Positions 36,285 through 44,942 of a stretch of DNA of 64,000 nucleotides are shown here, piece after piece (position 1 is the first letter of the stretch; each line of letters opens with the position of its first letter). A program made the position numbers and the translations under genes. The stretch comes from Campylobacterales bacterium (GTDB lineage Bacteria; Campylobacterota; Campylobacteria; Campylobacterales; Sulfurimonadaceae), in contig JAPLGM010000018.1 in NCBI GenBank assembly GCA_026390165.1, forward strand, positions 62,001 to 126,000, written 5' to 3'. Under the pieces are notes generated by a model. It searched no databases. It was not told the DNA's origin and saw nothing but the letters and a program-made list of their open reading frames with translations.

Positions 36285-37153
36285 TTTCGTAGAAGCTCTT
36301 TTTTCCATTGTATTTTAAAATCTTTAACATGGCTTGCAGAGAGACTGTTTTTCCCCTCGTATTTTTCAAGGATTGCCTGATATTGACCATTCTCTAAAAT
36401 AGTAGTTAATCCGTCTCGAAACTTTTTTGAAATTGTTTTAGCATCCTCATTTTTAACGTTAAAAACAATCAAGACGGTGGATTCAAAGGGGGCTGGATTC
36501 ATCTCACCAAACTGATTTTTATCGGCTTGTAAATTAGCCTCAAGCATTACTTTGGCGCTCAACTCCGGTTCATTAATAAAATCTACACTCCCCTCTTTAA
36601 GCTTTTTAAACAAATCCAAGCCACTGAGACGGACGATTTTAATTCCCGCTTTTTCATATGCTTGCGTATTCTCTTCCTCTCTCGCACCATAGCGCAACCC
36701 TTTCAAATCAGAGAGAGCCCCCTTCCACACAATCCCTTTCGGATGGAACGGTTTGTAGTAATAATAGTGTTCGTGTACACGATAGACGGGGAGTACAATA
36801 TTCCCTTTTTTATCTGCTTCGGAGAGGTTTTGGGCTCTTCCGAGGGCACCCAGTACTTTTTCCTGTGTCAGATAATAATCCGCCATTTTTCGAACGGGAT
36901 AGGTCGTAAGGGTTGCCATTTCATCCTGTGTTTTCAATGCTGCGGTAACAATCTCAAATACAAGACCTCCGCTAGGCTGCTGCATAGCATAAAGGGGCGG
37001 TTTCTCGACGGCAACGATCTCATTTTTTGCTTGGGCAAACATCGCTGCCGTAATACGAGGTCCCGTTGCCATCAAAGATACTGATACTAACATCATCAAT
37101 CCACTCACGTGAATCCACTTTTTCAATCCTATTGGAAGTGCCATCGTCTTCAT
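36281..37153 (-). CDS. Periplasmic solute-binding protein, family 3 type (first of two)
   Basis: About 290 residues from the ATG at 37153, which shares a base with the upstream stop (TAATG). A signal peptide (about 1-35) is followed by a bilobal binding fold: YAMQQPSGGLVFEIVTAAL, YPVRKMADYYL, LKGLRYGAREEENTQAYEKAG, VDFINEPELSAKVML, ILENGQYQAILEKYEG. Paralogous in layout to the next gene but diverged. No transporter genes accompany it, which favours a sensory role with the adjacent kinases. Confidence 0.8.
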   Translation of the reverse strand: MKTMALPIGLKKWIHVSGLMMLVSVSLMATGPRITAAMFAQAKNEIVAVEKPPLYAMQQPSGGLVFEIVTAALKTQDEMATLTTYPVRKMADYYLTQEKVLGALGRAQNLSEADKKGNIVLPVYRVHEHYYYYKPFHPKGIVWKGALSDLKGLRYGAREEENTQAYEKAGIKIVRLSGLDLFKKLKEGSVDFINEPELSAKVMLEANLQADKNQFGEMNPAPFESTVLIVFNVKNEDAKTISKKFRDGLTTILENGQYQAILEKYEGKNSLSASHVKDFKIQWKKELLRK

Positions 37154-38508
37154 TATTTTTTTCCTTCCGTAGTTGAATCTGATATGGCTGATCCTGAGAG
37201 GACCAGTAGTTTGTCCCACAAATCAAAGTGGTGCCCAAATGGGGTTGTTTGTGAAAAGAAGATGGTAATTTTATCCTCTTTGGGATCGACGCTAAAACGG
37301 GTCGAGTAAAGCCCTGCCCATTCAAACACCCCCACATCACCCGCGTCAACATCATGTTCTCGATCTTGCTGGATGGCAAATCCAAGTCCGAATTTCCATC
37401 CGTGACCATGAAGGTAGGTCGCGTCAAATTGTCCGCTATGGTTCGTCGCACTCATCAATTCAACCGTTTTTCGACTCAGCAGCCGAACCCCATCAAGTTC
37501 CCCCCCATTGAGCAGCATCTGACAAAATCGAAAATAATCATAGGCCGTAGAGAGAACACCTCCACCGCCCGAGAGGTATTTTCCCGATGTCTGATAGGCG
37601 TCATAAGGACACATGGCAAGTTCATTGCTAAAAAGCATTTCATGTTCTCCAACGCGTTCTAGGGTTCCGTTCCAATCGCTTTTATACACAGCAGCAAGAC
37701 GATTTATTTTTTCTTCGGGGAGATAAAAGTAGCTATCGTTCATTTTAAGCGGTTTGAAGATATTTTGTTCCACAAATTTGTCAAACTTCACCCCTGATAC
37801 GACCTCTACTAAATAGCCCAGAACATCGGAGTTAAGACCATATTCCCAAACTTCTCCCGGTTGTGCTGTCAATGGAAGTCTCCCCAGCCGTTTGACCATC
37901 TCTCCAATCTCTTCATCGCTTCGACAATAGCCATCGTTAATCTGCGCTCCTTTATACAGATTAAGCATATCTTGTCGCCCCGGCTCATTGGGATATATAC
38001 CTGCATACGAAAGGTACATAATACCCGACGTATGGGCTAAAAGATCCCGTATGGTCACTTCTCGCTTTACGGGGAGAAGTTTATACGGGAAAGGGGAACC
38101 TTTTTGAAGGGGAACCAACACTTTTTGGTTTTTAAATTCAGGGATGTATTTGGAGACAGGATCAGAGAGAAGAAGTTTTCCCTGCTCATACAAAAGCATC
38201 GTAGCAACACTCGTAATGGGCTTGGACATCGACATTACTCTCATGATGGTATCTTTTTCCATCGGTTTGTCCGTATCGGCGAGACCCGTTGCTTTGAAAT
38301 AAGCAATTTTACCGTGGCGCGCGATCAAAACGACCGTTCCCGCCATCTTTTTTTCATCAATAAGCTTATCGGTCAGCGTATCAATATTTTTTAATCTCTG
38401 TGAAGAAAGCCCCACTGTTTCGGGTAGAACACTCTTCGCATCAACAAAATCTGCATTGACAATTGTTGCACATATCATCGCTATGCAAACAGAAAACAGT
38501 ATCTTCAT
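37153..38508 (-). CDS. Periplasmic serine hydrolase of the beta-lactamase/esterase (class C) fold
   Basis: A 451-residue protein with a signal peptide (1-19, ending VNA). The catalytic SxxK is SMSKP, the second motif region is EYGLNSDVLGYLVE, and a C-terminal GHGWKFGLGFAI segment replaces the KTG box. This is typical of EstB-like esterases, DD-peptidases and 6-aminohexanoate hydrolases rather than true antibiotic-hydrolysing enzymes. It is the first gene of the ten-gene sensory operon, so it may release or destroy the ligand sensed downstream. No AmpR-type regulator is nearby. Confidence 0.85.
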   Translation of the reverse strand: MKILFSVCIAMICATIVNADFVDAKSVLPETVGLSSQRLKNIDTLTDKLIDEKKMAGTVVLIARHGKIAYFKATGLADTDKPMEKDTIMRVMSMSKPITSVATMLLYEQGKLLLSDPVSKYIPEFKNQKVLVPLQKGSPFPYKLLPVKREVTIRDLLAHTSGIMYLSYAGIYPNEPGRQDMLNLYKGAQINDGYCRSDEEIGEMVKRLGRLPLTAQPGEVWEYGLNSDVLGYLVEVVSGVKFDKFVEQNIFKPLKMNDSYFYLPEEKINRLAAVYKSDWNGTLERVGEHEMLFSNELAMCPYDAYQTSGKYLSGGGGVLSTAYDYFRFCQMLLNGGELDGVRLLSRKTVELMSATNHSGQFDATYLHGHGWKFGLGFAIQQDREHDVDAGDVGVFEWAGLYSTRFSVDPKEDKITIFFSQTTPFGHHFDLWDKLLVLSGSAISDSTTEGKK

Positions 38509-38730
38509 TCTCTACTCCTTGTTTCACTCAAGATAAAACACTTAACGTTTACACACAATTACAAATTCTAACAATTCTATCCTCTGCACGATAAAGGGGA
38601 TATTAAAAAATCAAATGCTTAACACACTTTTCACTCTAAATTAGATAGACTACTTTTATGTCATAAATTTGGTAACTCTGAACAAGAATATTAGAAAAAT
38701 AGGATAGAAATTTTCATAAGGACGTGAAGA

Positions 38731-40023
38731 ATGGATCCATCAAATAGTTGCAAAAATAAGATTGTATCGCATATATCCCTGCAAAAAAACGCCAAAATAG
38801 TTGCAAAGAGGAGAGCGACTTCCTCATTGGAACTTTTACAGCAGATGTCCCTCGAAGATATTGCGGAGATATTCCATAATTTAGAGGTGCATCAAATCGA
38901 ACTGGAGATGCAAAATAACGAATTGATGGAGATACAAGAACAGCTGAACCAATCAAAAGACCACTATTGCAAACTCTATAATCGATCTCCCGTAGGCTAT
39001 ATCACCCTTAATCCCCAAAATATTATCCTTCACGCCAATCTCACGGCCCACACACTGTTGGAAAACCCCAAATATACCCTTTCCGGTCAACCATTTACCC
39101 GTTTTATTGATGGAGAAGATCAAGATAAATATTATCTTCTCCATCAAAAATTATTAGAGTCCAACGAACCCTATTTCTGCGAACTTCGGATGCTCACACG
39201 GGAGGGAACCATTTTTTGGGTTTGCATGTCTTGTCATATAGACACAAAAAATGATAGTATCCCCCGTATAAACGTGGTGATAAACGATATTACCAAACGC
39301 AAAGAGATAGAAACAAAGCTAAAGTCTAATGAGGAGATATTACTGATCCAATCTCGACAAGCCGCAATGGGGGAGATGATCTCAATGATAGCCCATCAGT
39401 GGAGACAGCCTCTCAATATTATGGGGTTGGCTATCAGCAATATTGAGATGAAACGAGCACTCAATACGTTAAGTGATACCGAATTTGAAAAAAAAATCGA
39501 AGTGATTACCAACAATATCACCTTTATGTCGGAGACTATCGACGATTTTAGACATTTTTTCCAACCCAATCAACCCAAAGAGGAGCTAAAGGTAGCAAGT
39601 GTCCTAAAAAGTACTTTGGATATTATTGGCAAAAGTTTGGAACACCACTCCATTACGGTCAGCCTCGAAGAGAATACCCAACGCCTCCTCCCTCTCTTCA
39701 AAAGCCAACTGATCCAAGTGTTGCTTAATCTCATCAACAACGCTAAAGAGGCTCTTTTGATAAATCAAATCCCCTCCCCCTCCATCACCCTTGCAGTCAA
39801 TGAGAGCGAGGAAAATATCATCATCTCTGTTTGCGACAATGCAGGGGGGATACCTCAAAAGGTTATGGAGAGGATCAGTGAACCCTACTTCACCACGAAA
39901 GGGCTCAATGGCACAGGTCTAGGACTGTATATCGCGAAAACTATCATTGAGAGAAATTTCAACGGAACCCTTACGTGGCATAATAAAAAAGAGGGGGCGT
40001 GTTTCGTCTTGACATTAAGCTAA
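38731..40023 (+). CDS. PAS sensor histidine kinase of the Campylobacterota HQWRQPL type
   Basis: A 430-residue soluble kinase. The N-terminal ~80 residues are helical (LEVHQIELEMQNNELMEIQEQL is a LuxQ/PAS-associated helix). A PAS domain follows (YNRSPVGYITLNPQNIILHANLTAHTLL), then an H-box of the form MIAHQWRQPLN and an ATPase domain with NLINNAKEALL, DNAGGIP and TKGLNGTGLGLYIAK. There is no receiver. A good ribosome-binding site (aaggacgtgaag) precedes the ATG. It is divergent from the ten-gene operon and may form a unit with the following cyclase (37-base gap). Confidence 0.88.
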   Translation: MDPSNSCKNKIVSHISLQKNAKIVAKRRATSSLELLQQMSLEDIAEIFHNLEVHQIELEMQNNELMEIQEQLNQSKDHYCKLYNRSPVGYITLNPQNIILHANLTAHTLLENPKYTLSGQPFTRFIDGEDQDKYYLLHQKLLESNEPYFCELRMLTREGTIFWVCMSCHIDTKNDSIPRINVVINDITKRKEIETKLKSNEEILLIQSRQAAMGEMISMIAHQWRQPLNIMGLAISNIEMKRALNTLSDTEFEKKIEVITNNITFMSETIDDFRHFFQPNQPKEELKVASVLKSTLDIIGKSLEHHSITVSLEENTQRLLPLFKSQLIQVLLNLINNAKEALLINQIPSPSITLAVNESEENIIISVCDNAGGIPQKVMERISEPYFTTKGLNGTGLGLYIAKTIIERNFNGTLTWHNKKEGACFVLTLS

Positions 40024-40060
40024 AGCGCTATAAATAACTTTAAAAAAGCGAGGAAGTAAG

Positions 40061-41665
40061 ATGAAGTTATGCGACATTAAAAAAAAGTGTGCCTTTTCAA
40101 CGAAGGGGAAGATATGCTCTATCATTTCACTTTTTGTTCTTATTTCATTTATTCTAGCAAGTATCATTTATTTTCAGAGTGAAATTATGGATGGCTTTCG
40201 TATCTATACTCGAGGTGAAGGATTATGGGCAAAATCCCAAAAAAATGCCGTCCTCTATCTGGAACGCTACTCGTATACCCGTGCCGAATCGGATTACCGT
40301 GCGTTTCAAAAGGCTCTTGAGGTGAGTATCGGCGATCGAAGAGGACGACAAGCACTTGAAGAAAATCCGCCGAATAGACAGCGGGCGAAGCAAGGTTTTT
40401 TACAGGGGCAAAATGATCCTGATGATATCGACACGCTACTATGGTTTTTCCTAAAATTTAAAAATATATCGTATATGGAAGATGCCCTGAAAATATGGAC
40501 ACTAGCCGATGAAAAAATTGCTCAATTAACATTATTGGGAGAAGAAATACATTCTATTATTACTGTGAATAAAGAGGGAGAAGAACAACGTGCCGTACTG
40601 CGTGAGCAATTGCACACTCTAAATGGAGAATTTCTTGATTTGGACAAGAACTTTTCTACTATTATTGGCGAAGCAGGACGATCGGTAAAAAAAGGTATTC
40701 TTATCCTCACCCTTGTAACATCAGTGTTTTTTATGGGAATCGGAATTCTTATCAGTCGGAGAATTCTCTCTACGATTGAAACGTCAGAATTCAATTTGAA
40801 GATGAGTGAATCACGCTATCGAACTCTTTTTGAATCGACCTACGACGGAATTTTAATCACCGATGCTTCGCTAAAAATCATTGCTGTAAACAAAGCTCTT
40901 TGCAGACTGACAGGCTATGAGGAGGAGGAACTCAAAACAAAAACACCTACTATTTTTCAATCCGGCACTCATGACCCAATGATGTATCGTGAGATGTGGA
41001 ATTCACTCAATAGTGAGGGGCATTTTGAGGGAGATATTCTTGATCGAACGAAAGACGGTTCACTTCTCCCCCTTCGAATAAGCATCGATACGATCAAAAA
41101 CAGTGATAATGAAATCACCCACTTTATTGCTATCTATAATGACATTACGAAACGGAAAAATCATGAGGAGCATTTGAATTTTCTTGCCCATCATGATGCG
41201 TTAACCGGTTTACCCAATCGGGTATTATTTGATGACCGTATTTTACAACTCATTAAACGTGCGGAACGCACTGAAACTAAATTCGCTATTGTCTTTTTAG
41301 ATTTGGACAAATTCAAACCCGTTAACGATCAATTCGGGCATAAAACAGGAGATAAACTTCTACGAATGGTTGCCAAACGATTGACAGAACATGCACGGGA
41401 TATTGATACGGTAACACGACTCGGCGGTGATGAGTTTGTCATACTTTTCGAAGATATACAGGATAGAGCTATGGTGGAAACAATCGTTGAAAATATTCTA
41501 ATGGCCATAGCCGCCCCCTATCTCATCGAAGGGGATACGATACAAATTGGTGCCAGTGCCGGTATCAGTATTTATCCTGAAAATGGACTCGATAGCAATT
41601 CACTTCTCCATTACGCAGATGGTGAAATGTACCGTATGAAAAATAGAGGTCGTCACCTAGAATGA
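40061..41665 (+). CDS. Membrane PAS-GGDEF diguanylate cyclase
   Basis: 534 residues: membrane span 1 (about 18-40), a periplasmic helical domain of some 170 residues, span 2 (about 213-232), a PAS domain (FESTYDGILITDASLKIIAVNKALCRLTGY), and a GGDEF domain with the intact signature RLGGDEF and the I-site RDID five residues before it. It should make c-di-GMP with product inhibition. The reading frame ends early after GRHLE, and its last codons lie inside the left arm of a 25-bp inverted repeat, so the C-terminus may have been reset by a small insertion. Confidence 0.9.
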   Translation: MKLCDIKKKCAFSTKGKICSIISLFVLISFILASIIYFQSEIMDGFRIYTRGEGLWAKSQKNAVLYLERYSYTRAESDYRAFQKALEVSIGDRRGRQALEENPPNRQRAKQGFLQGQNDPDDIDTLLWFFLKFKNISYMEDALKIWTLADEKIAQLTLLGEEIHSIITVNKEGEEQRAVLREQLHTLNGEFLDLDKNFSTIIGEAGRSVKKGILILTLVTSVFFMGIGILISRRILSTIETSEFNLKMSESRYRTLFESTYDGILITDASLKIIAVNKALCRLTGYEEEELKTKTPTIFQSGTHDPMMYREMWNSLNSEGHFEGDILDRTKDGSLLPLRISIDTIKNSDNEITHFIAIYNDITKRKNHEEHLNFLAHHDALTGLPNRVLFDDRILQLIKRAERTETKFAIVFLDLDKFKPVNDQFGHKTGDKLLRMVAKRLTEHARDIDTVTRLGGDEFVILFEDIQDRAMVETIVENILMAIAAPYLIEGDTIQIGASAGISIYPENGLDSNSLLHYADGEMYRMKNRGRHLE

Positions 41666-41774
41666 TTTTTTTGAGAATTCAAAGACGTAGGTGTTTAATG
41701 AAACAAAGCAAAAGCACGGATACCTCTTTCCAAATAAAGTTTAGAGTTTAATTCTCAAAAAAATCATTCTAGGT
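41655..41774. repeat. 120-bp element with 25-bp perfect terminal inverted repeats (MITE-like)
   Basis: The arms at 41655-41679 and 41750-41774 are exact reverse complements (25 of 25), separated by 70 bases without a gene. The left arm contains the last codons and the TGA stop of the diguanylate cyclase. The right arm precedes the end of the convergent membrane-protein gene. It could be a miniature inverted-repeat element, or a long-loop bidirectional terminator. I see no clear target-site duplication. Confidence 0.7.
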
Positions 41775-41797
41775 AGTAACGTACAGAAAAAAACCTA

Positions 41798-42310
41798 TTA
41801 TTGCGATTTTACAATCAATACCTCTCTTGCCACGAAATAACCCGTGACAATCCCTGCTCCCAACCCTACCATATAGGGGAGTAATTGCATCACATGATTG
41901 TTTTGAAGCCCTATAAATCCAAGTATCAAAAAAGCGTAGGGGATCAAACGATACACCGAAACCCATGCCGAACTATTTTTGACCGTATTTTCGATAATAT
42001 GCTGTTTTTGGCGTCCTTTTTCCTCTTTTATCATCGCTTTGATATCGGTAATCTCATTCTCACGCTCTTCGTCATACAAATCGTATGGATCATCCATCCT
42101 ATCAATAATGTCTTTGTTATCCTCAATATCAGCCACACTGGCGCGTGTACGAATCATATTACGATAGGCGTATAACGATCCGCTTGTAATCAATGCCCCC
42201 GATATAAATGCCGTTTCAAAACTGGCAAAAACACTTTTCGAGAGTAACAACAAGAGAAAGATAACCCCTTGAAGTGCAATAAGAGCCAAAAGAGTTTTTT
42301 TAATCCTCAT
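41798..42310 (-). CDS. Conserved membrane protein with two N-terminal and two C-terminal spans
   Basis: About 170 residues from the ATG at 42310, which lies inside the end of the AtpZ-like gene (repeated gatgag codons serve both frames); a frame reaching 42406 is unlikely. Hydrophobic segments are at about 5-27, 30-46, 118-138 and 145-165. A charged middle part (IEDNKDIIDRMDDPYDLYDEERENEITDIKAMI) lies between. No known domain is recognised. Gene order hemL, atpZ-like, this gene suggests an operon. Confidence 0.75.
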   Translation of the reverse strand: MRIKKTLLALIALQGVIFLLLLLSKSVFASFETAFISGALITSGSLYAYRNMIRTRASVADIEDNKDIIDRMDDPYDLYDEERENEITDIKAMIKEEKGRQKQHIIENTVKNSSAWVSVYRLIPYAFLILGFIGLQNNHVMQLLPYMVGLGAGIVTGYFVAREVLIVKSQ

Positions 42311-42596
42311 CCTCATCCTTACCGATTGTTTGCCCCATATTGTAACGGGGGTCACGAGCGAGTTTTTCAAACTCTTTGTACTGTTTACTGTACGCTTTAT
42401 AAACATTCATAAATGCCGCAAGAATACCAATAGCGACACCTACCCACAATAGCCACGATATGCCCGTCAGTTTTTTAAGCCCCAACCCTATCGCTACCCC
42501 GATCAAAACCGCCACGACCATCGAAATACCAAGAGAAAGCGATTCCGCCCCCTCGATGATCGGTTTTATCCGTGGTTTGTGTTCTTTATTTTCCAT
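42300..42596 (-). CDS. AtpZ/AtpI-family membrane protein
   Basis: A 98-residue protein with two membrane spans (about 21-41 and 48-68: SLGISMVVAVLIGVAIGLGLKKL and WLLWVGVAIGILAAFMNVYKAY). The pattern and length match AtpZ/AtpI-like proteins that assist assembly or ion supply of F-type ATP synthase. It ends in an acidic repeat that overlaps the next gene. No ATP synthase genes are adjacent in this window. Confidence 0.8.
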   Translation of the reverse strand: MENKEHKPRIKPIIEGAESLSLGISMVVAVLIGVAIGLGLKKLTGISWLLWVGVAIGILAAFMNVYKAYSKQYKEFEKLARDPRYNMGQTIGKDEDED

Positions 42597-42633
42597 TTGA
42601 ACTCTTTTTCTGTAAGTTTAGTGTGAAATGTCA

Positions 42634-42668
42634 CTGTGTATTAGATAGATTATCTATCTAATACACAG
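42634..42668. repeat. 35-bp near-perfect palindrome between hemL and atpZ-like gene
   Basis: Two exact 17-base arms (42634-42650 and 42652-42668) flank a single T. There is no T run on the hemL-coding strand after it. It could be a processing hairpin, a weak terminator for hemL, or a dimeric operator located 38 bases ahead of the atpZ-like ATG. Confidence 0.7.
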
Positions 42669-42694
42669 ATATTTTAGCAACTGCACGGATGATC

Positions 42695-43978
42695 TTATAA
42701 CTCTGAAAATATCTTCTCCGCCGCCACAATCGTCTCTTCGATCATCGTATCGGTAATCGCGGTACAGATAAACCCCGTCTCAAACTGCGAACAGGCAAAA
42801 TAAAATCCTGCCTCCAACATGCCAGCATGAAAACGGGCGAATCGTGCCGTGTCGCTTTTCAATGCTTCTGCAAAATTAGTGACGGGTTCATCACTAAAGA
42901 AAAAGCCGAACATTGATCCGCGAACGTCAGTTTGAAGTCCAATGTTATATTTTTGTGCCGCTTCGGCAAATCCGCTCATCAACCGTTTGGCTCTCGCTTC
43001 AAGAATACCGTAGACGCGCCCGTTCGTTTTGAGCTTGCGAATGGATGCCAATCCTGCTGCCATCGCTACGGGATTACCGCTAAGGGTTCCTGCTTGATAG
43101 ACGCCCCCCTCAGGTGAGAGACACGCCATAATCTCTCGTCGCCCTCCGAACGCTCCGACAGGCATACCGCCACCGATCACTTTTCCAAGGGTGACCAAAT
43201 CAGGCTTCGTTGCCGTGATACTCTCCGCCCCATGAAGAGACGCACGAAATCCGCTCATTACTTCATCGAAAATCAACAATGCCCCGTATTCGTCACACAC
43301 AGCACGCAGTTGTGCCAAAAACTCTTTATCCGCAGGAACAAGACCCATATTCCCCGCAATTGGTTCAATGATGACACATGCGATCCCTTCACTCTCTTTG
43401 AAACATTGACGGACACTTTCAATATTATTATATTCCGCTAAAAGAGTGTGTTTCGTAAAATCGGCAGGGACTCCGGGGGAGCTTGGTGTCCCAAATGTCG
43501 CTGCCCCCGAACCTGCTTGGACGAGAAGCGCATCGCTGTGACCGTGATAGCACCCTGTAAATTTGACAATATCATCACGCCCTGTAAATCCTCGCGCCAG
43601 TCGGATCGCACTCATAACCGCTTCTGTTCCGCTGCTCACAAAACGGATTTTCTCAATGGAGTCATAAATAGAGATAATCAACTGGGCAAGCTCACTCTCG
43701 GCTTCCGTCGGTGCACCGAAACTAAGACCGTGTTTGACTGCCTCGATGACGGCATTTTCGATAGATTCATCACGATGACCAAAGATGAGCGGCCCCCAGC
43801 TTTGTACATAATCAACATAACGGTTATCGTCAATGTCAATCAGATACGCCCCTTCACCGCTTGCAATAAAACGGGGAATTCCCCCAACACTTTTAAAGGC
43901 GCGAACAGGAGAGTTTACCCCCCCTGGGATAAGTTCTTGGGCTTTTGTAAATGCTTCTTGAGAGTGATTAATATTCAT
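42695..43978 (-). CDS. hemL: Glutamate-1-semialdehyde 2,1-aminomutase
   Basis: A 427-residue PLP enzyme that forms 5-aminolevulinate in the C5 heme pathway. Motifs: [11 protein letters not shown] near the N-terminus, [35 protein letters not shown] and the PLP lysine in [16 protein letters not shown]. The ATG at 43978 ([10 protein letters not shown]) is chosen; an upstream frame to 44044 would cross the divergent promoter. It is probably co-transcribed with the atpZ-like gene. Confidence 0.96.
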   Translation of the reverse strand: MNINHSQEAFTKAQELIPGGVNSPVRAFKSVGGIPRFIASGEGAYLIDIDDNRYVDYVQSWGPLIFGHRDESIENAVIEAVKHGLSFGAPTEAESELAQLIISIYDSIEKIRFVSSGTEAVMSAIRLARGFTGRDDIVKFTGCYHGHSDALLVQAGSGAATFGTPSSPGVPADFTKHTLLAEYNNIESVRQCFKESEGIACVIIEPIAGNMGLVPADKEFLAQLRAVCDEYGALLIFDEVMSGFRASLHGAESITATKPDLVTLGKVIGGGMPVGAFGGRREIMACLSPEGGVYQAGTLSGNPVAMAAGLASIRKLKTNGRVYGILEARAKRLMSGFAEAAQKYNIGLQTDVRGSMFGFFFSDEPVTNFAEALKSDTARFARFHAGMLEAGFYFACSQFETGFICTAITDTMIEETIVAAEKIFSEL

Positions 43979-44059
43979 CCATAATTTCCTTGTTTTAATA
44001 ATCTCTATTATAACCGTTAGCCAATTAAGGTGAGATAATGCCATTTACAATGATTTGGC

Positions 44060-44065
44060 TATAAT
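44060..44065 (+). promoter_or_regulatory. -10 element for the TonB-like gene
   Basis: A perfect tataat with an upstream extended tggc, 32 bases before the ATG at 44097. It argues against a longer in-frame start at 44055. Confidence 0.6.
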
Positions 44066-44096
44066 TCCCGTAAAACCACCTCAAAATTTGGACTCT

Positions 44097-44942
44097 ATGC
44101 AACGACGTAACTCATTTTCTCTGTATGCATTACTTATTGCTGTATTGGTACATCTGATCGTTGTTCTCTTGCTTGCATTCATTGAAAAAGTTACCCCAAC
44201 TCCTCCGCCACAAAAAAAAGAAAAAAAAGAGGAGTCACGCTTCAAAGTCTCTCTCAAAGAACAACCCACAATGGCTAAAGAAGCTCTCGTAAAAAATGAG
44301 ATCCAACAAATAACAAAAGCACGCCCTATCCCCCAAGGGGAACAGCTCAAAACGACAACGCCAATAATGCAACCCAAACCACACGTTGAGACGAAACCCA
44401 CGCCAACCCCACCAAAAGAGATTCCCCCTATCCCAGTTGCGCCCGAACCTAAAAAGGCATTTGAGAATCACGTTGCTAAAACAGTCGCATCCATAGATCA
44501 TACCCCTGCCCCTAAAAAAGAGAAAGGATTGTACGATATTCTCTCTCAAGCGGATCCCGAATCGAAACCCTCTACGCAATCGACGATGAAAGTTAATGAT
44601 AGTATCCAGAAGCTTTATGGGGATAAGTTTAGTCAACTCTCAGAGGGGGAGCAAAAATATATTTTGGATAACCAAGAGGTAATGAGACGTATCACCCAAA
44701 CGGTGCTAGATCGGTACGGACGTTCACGTATACCTGATAATCTTCGTGTTGATGAGACCAATACCATCGAGTTTTATCTTCACCCTGATGGAAGTATTTC
44801 TGATATTCACTATCTTAAAAACAGCCGTTTTACTATTCTCGACGATACGACCAAAGAGACCATCGAAATCGCCTATTCTCAATATCCACGTCCAAAACAA
44901 AAAACCTATATTCGGTATCGGGTTTGGTATAATTTAAACTAA
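44097..44942 (+). CDS. TonB-family energy-transducing protein
   Basis: About 281 residues. A short basic start (MQRRNS) and one membrane span (about 8-30) are followed by a long Pro/Lys/Glu-rich periplasmic stalk (PTPPPQKKEKKEE, PTPTPPKEIPPIPVAPEPKK). The globular C-terminal domain has IEFYLHPDGSISDIHYLKNSRFTILDDTTKETI and ends RYRVWYNLN, the TonB fold. It passes proton-motive energy to an outer-membrane receptor; no exbB/exbD is adjacent. Its stop overlaps the end of the convergent permease gene by 4 bases. Confidence 0.82.
   Translation: MQRRNSFSLYALLIAVLVHLIVVLLLAFIEKVTPTPPPQKKEKKEESRFKVSLKEQPTMAKEALVKNEIQQITKARPIPQGEQLKTTTPIMQPKPHVETKPTPTPPKEIPPIPVAPEPKKAFENHVAKTVASIDHTPAPKKEKGLYDILSQADPESKPSTQSTMKVNDSIQKLYGDKFSQLSEGEQKYILDNQEVMRRITQTVLDRYGRSRIPDNLRVDETNTIEFYLHPDGSISDIHYLKNSRFTILDDTTKETIEIAYSQYPRPKQKTYIRYRVWYNLN

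Noticed and set aside
37153-38508. True antibiotic-resistance beta-lactamase
   Set aside because: SxxK is present, but there is no clear KTG box; the EstB-like pattern and the sensory operon context favour an esterase or peptidase.
41655-41774. Invertible promoter or phase-variation switch
   Set aside because: No recombinase gene is nearby, and inversion of the 70-base core would leave both flanking genes unchanged.
43448-43984. 178-codon plus-strand frame
   Set aside because: Antisense to hemL with no recognisable domain; the hemL motifs are intact on the other strand.
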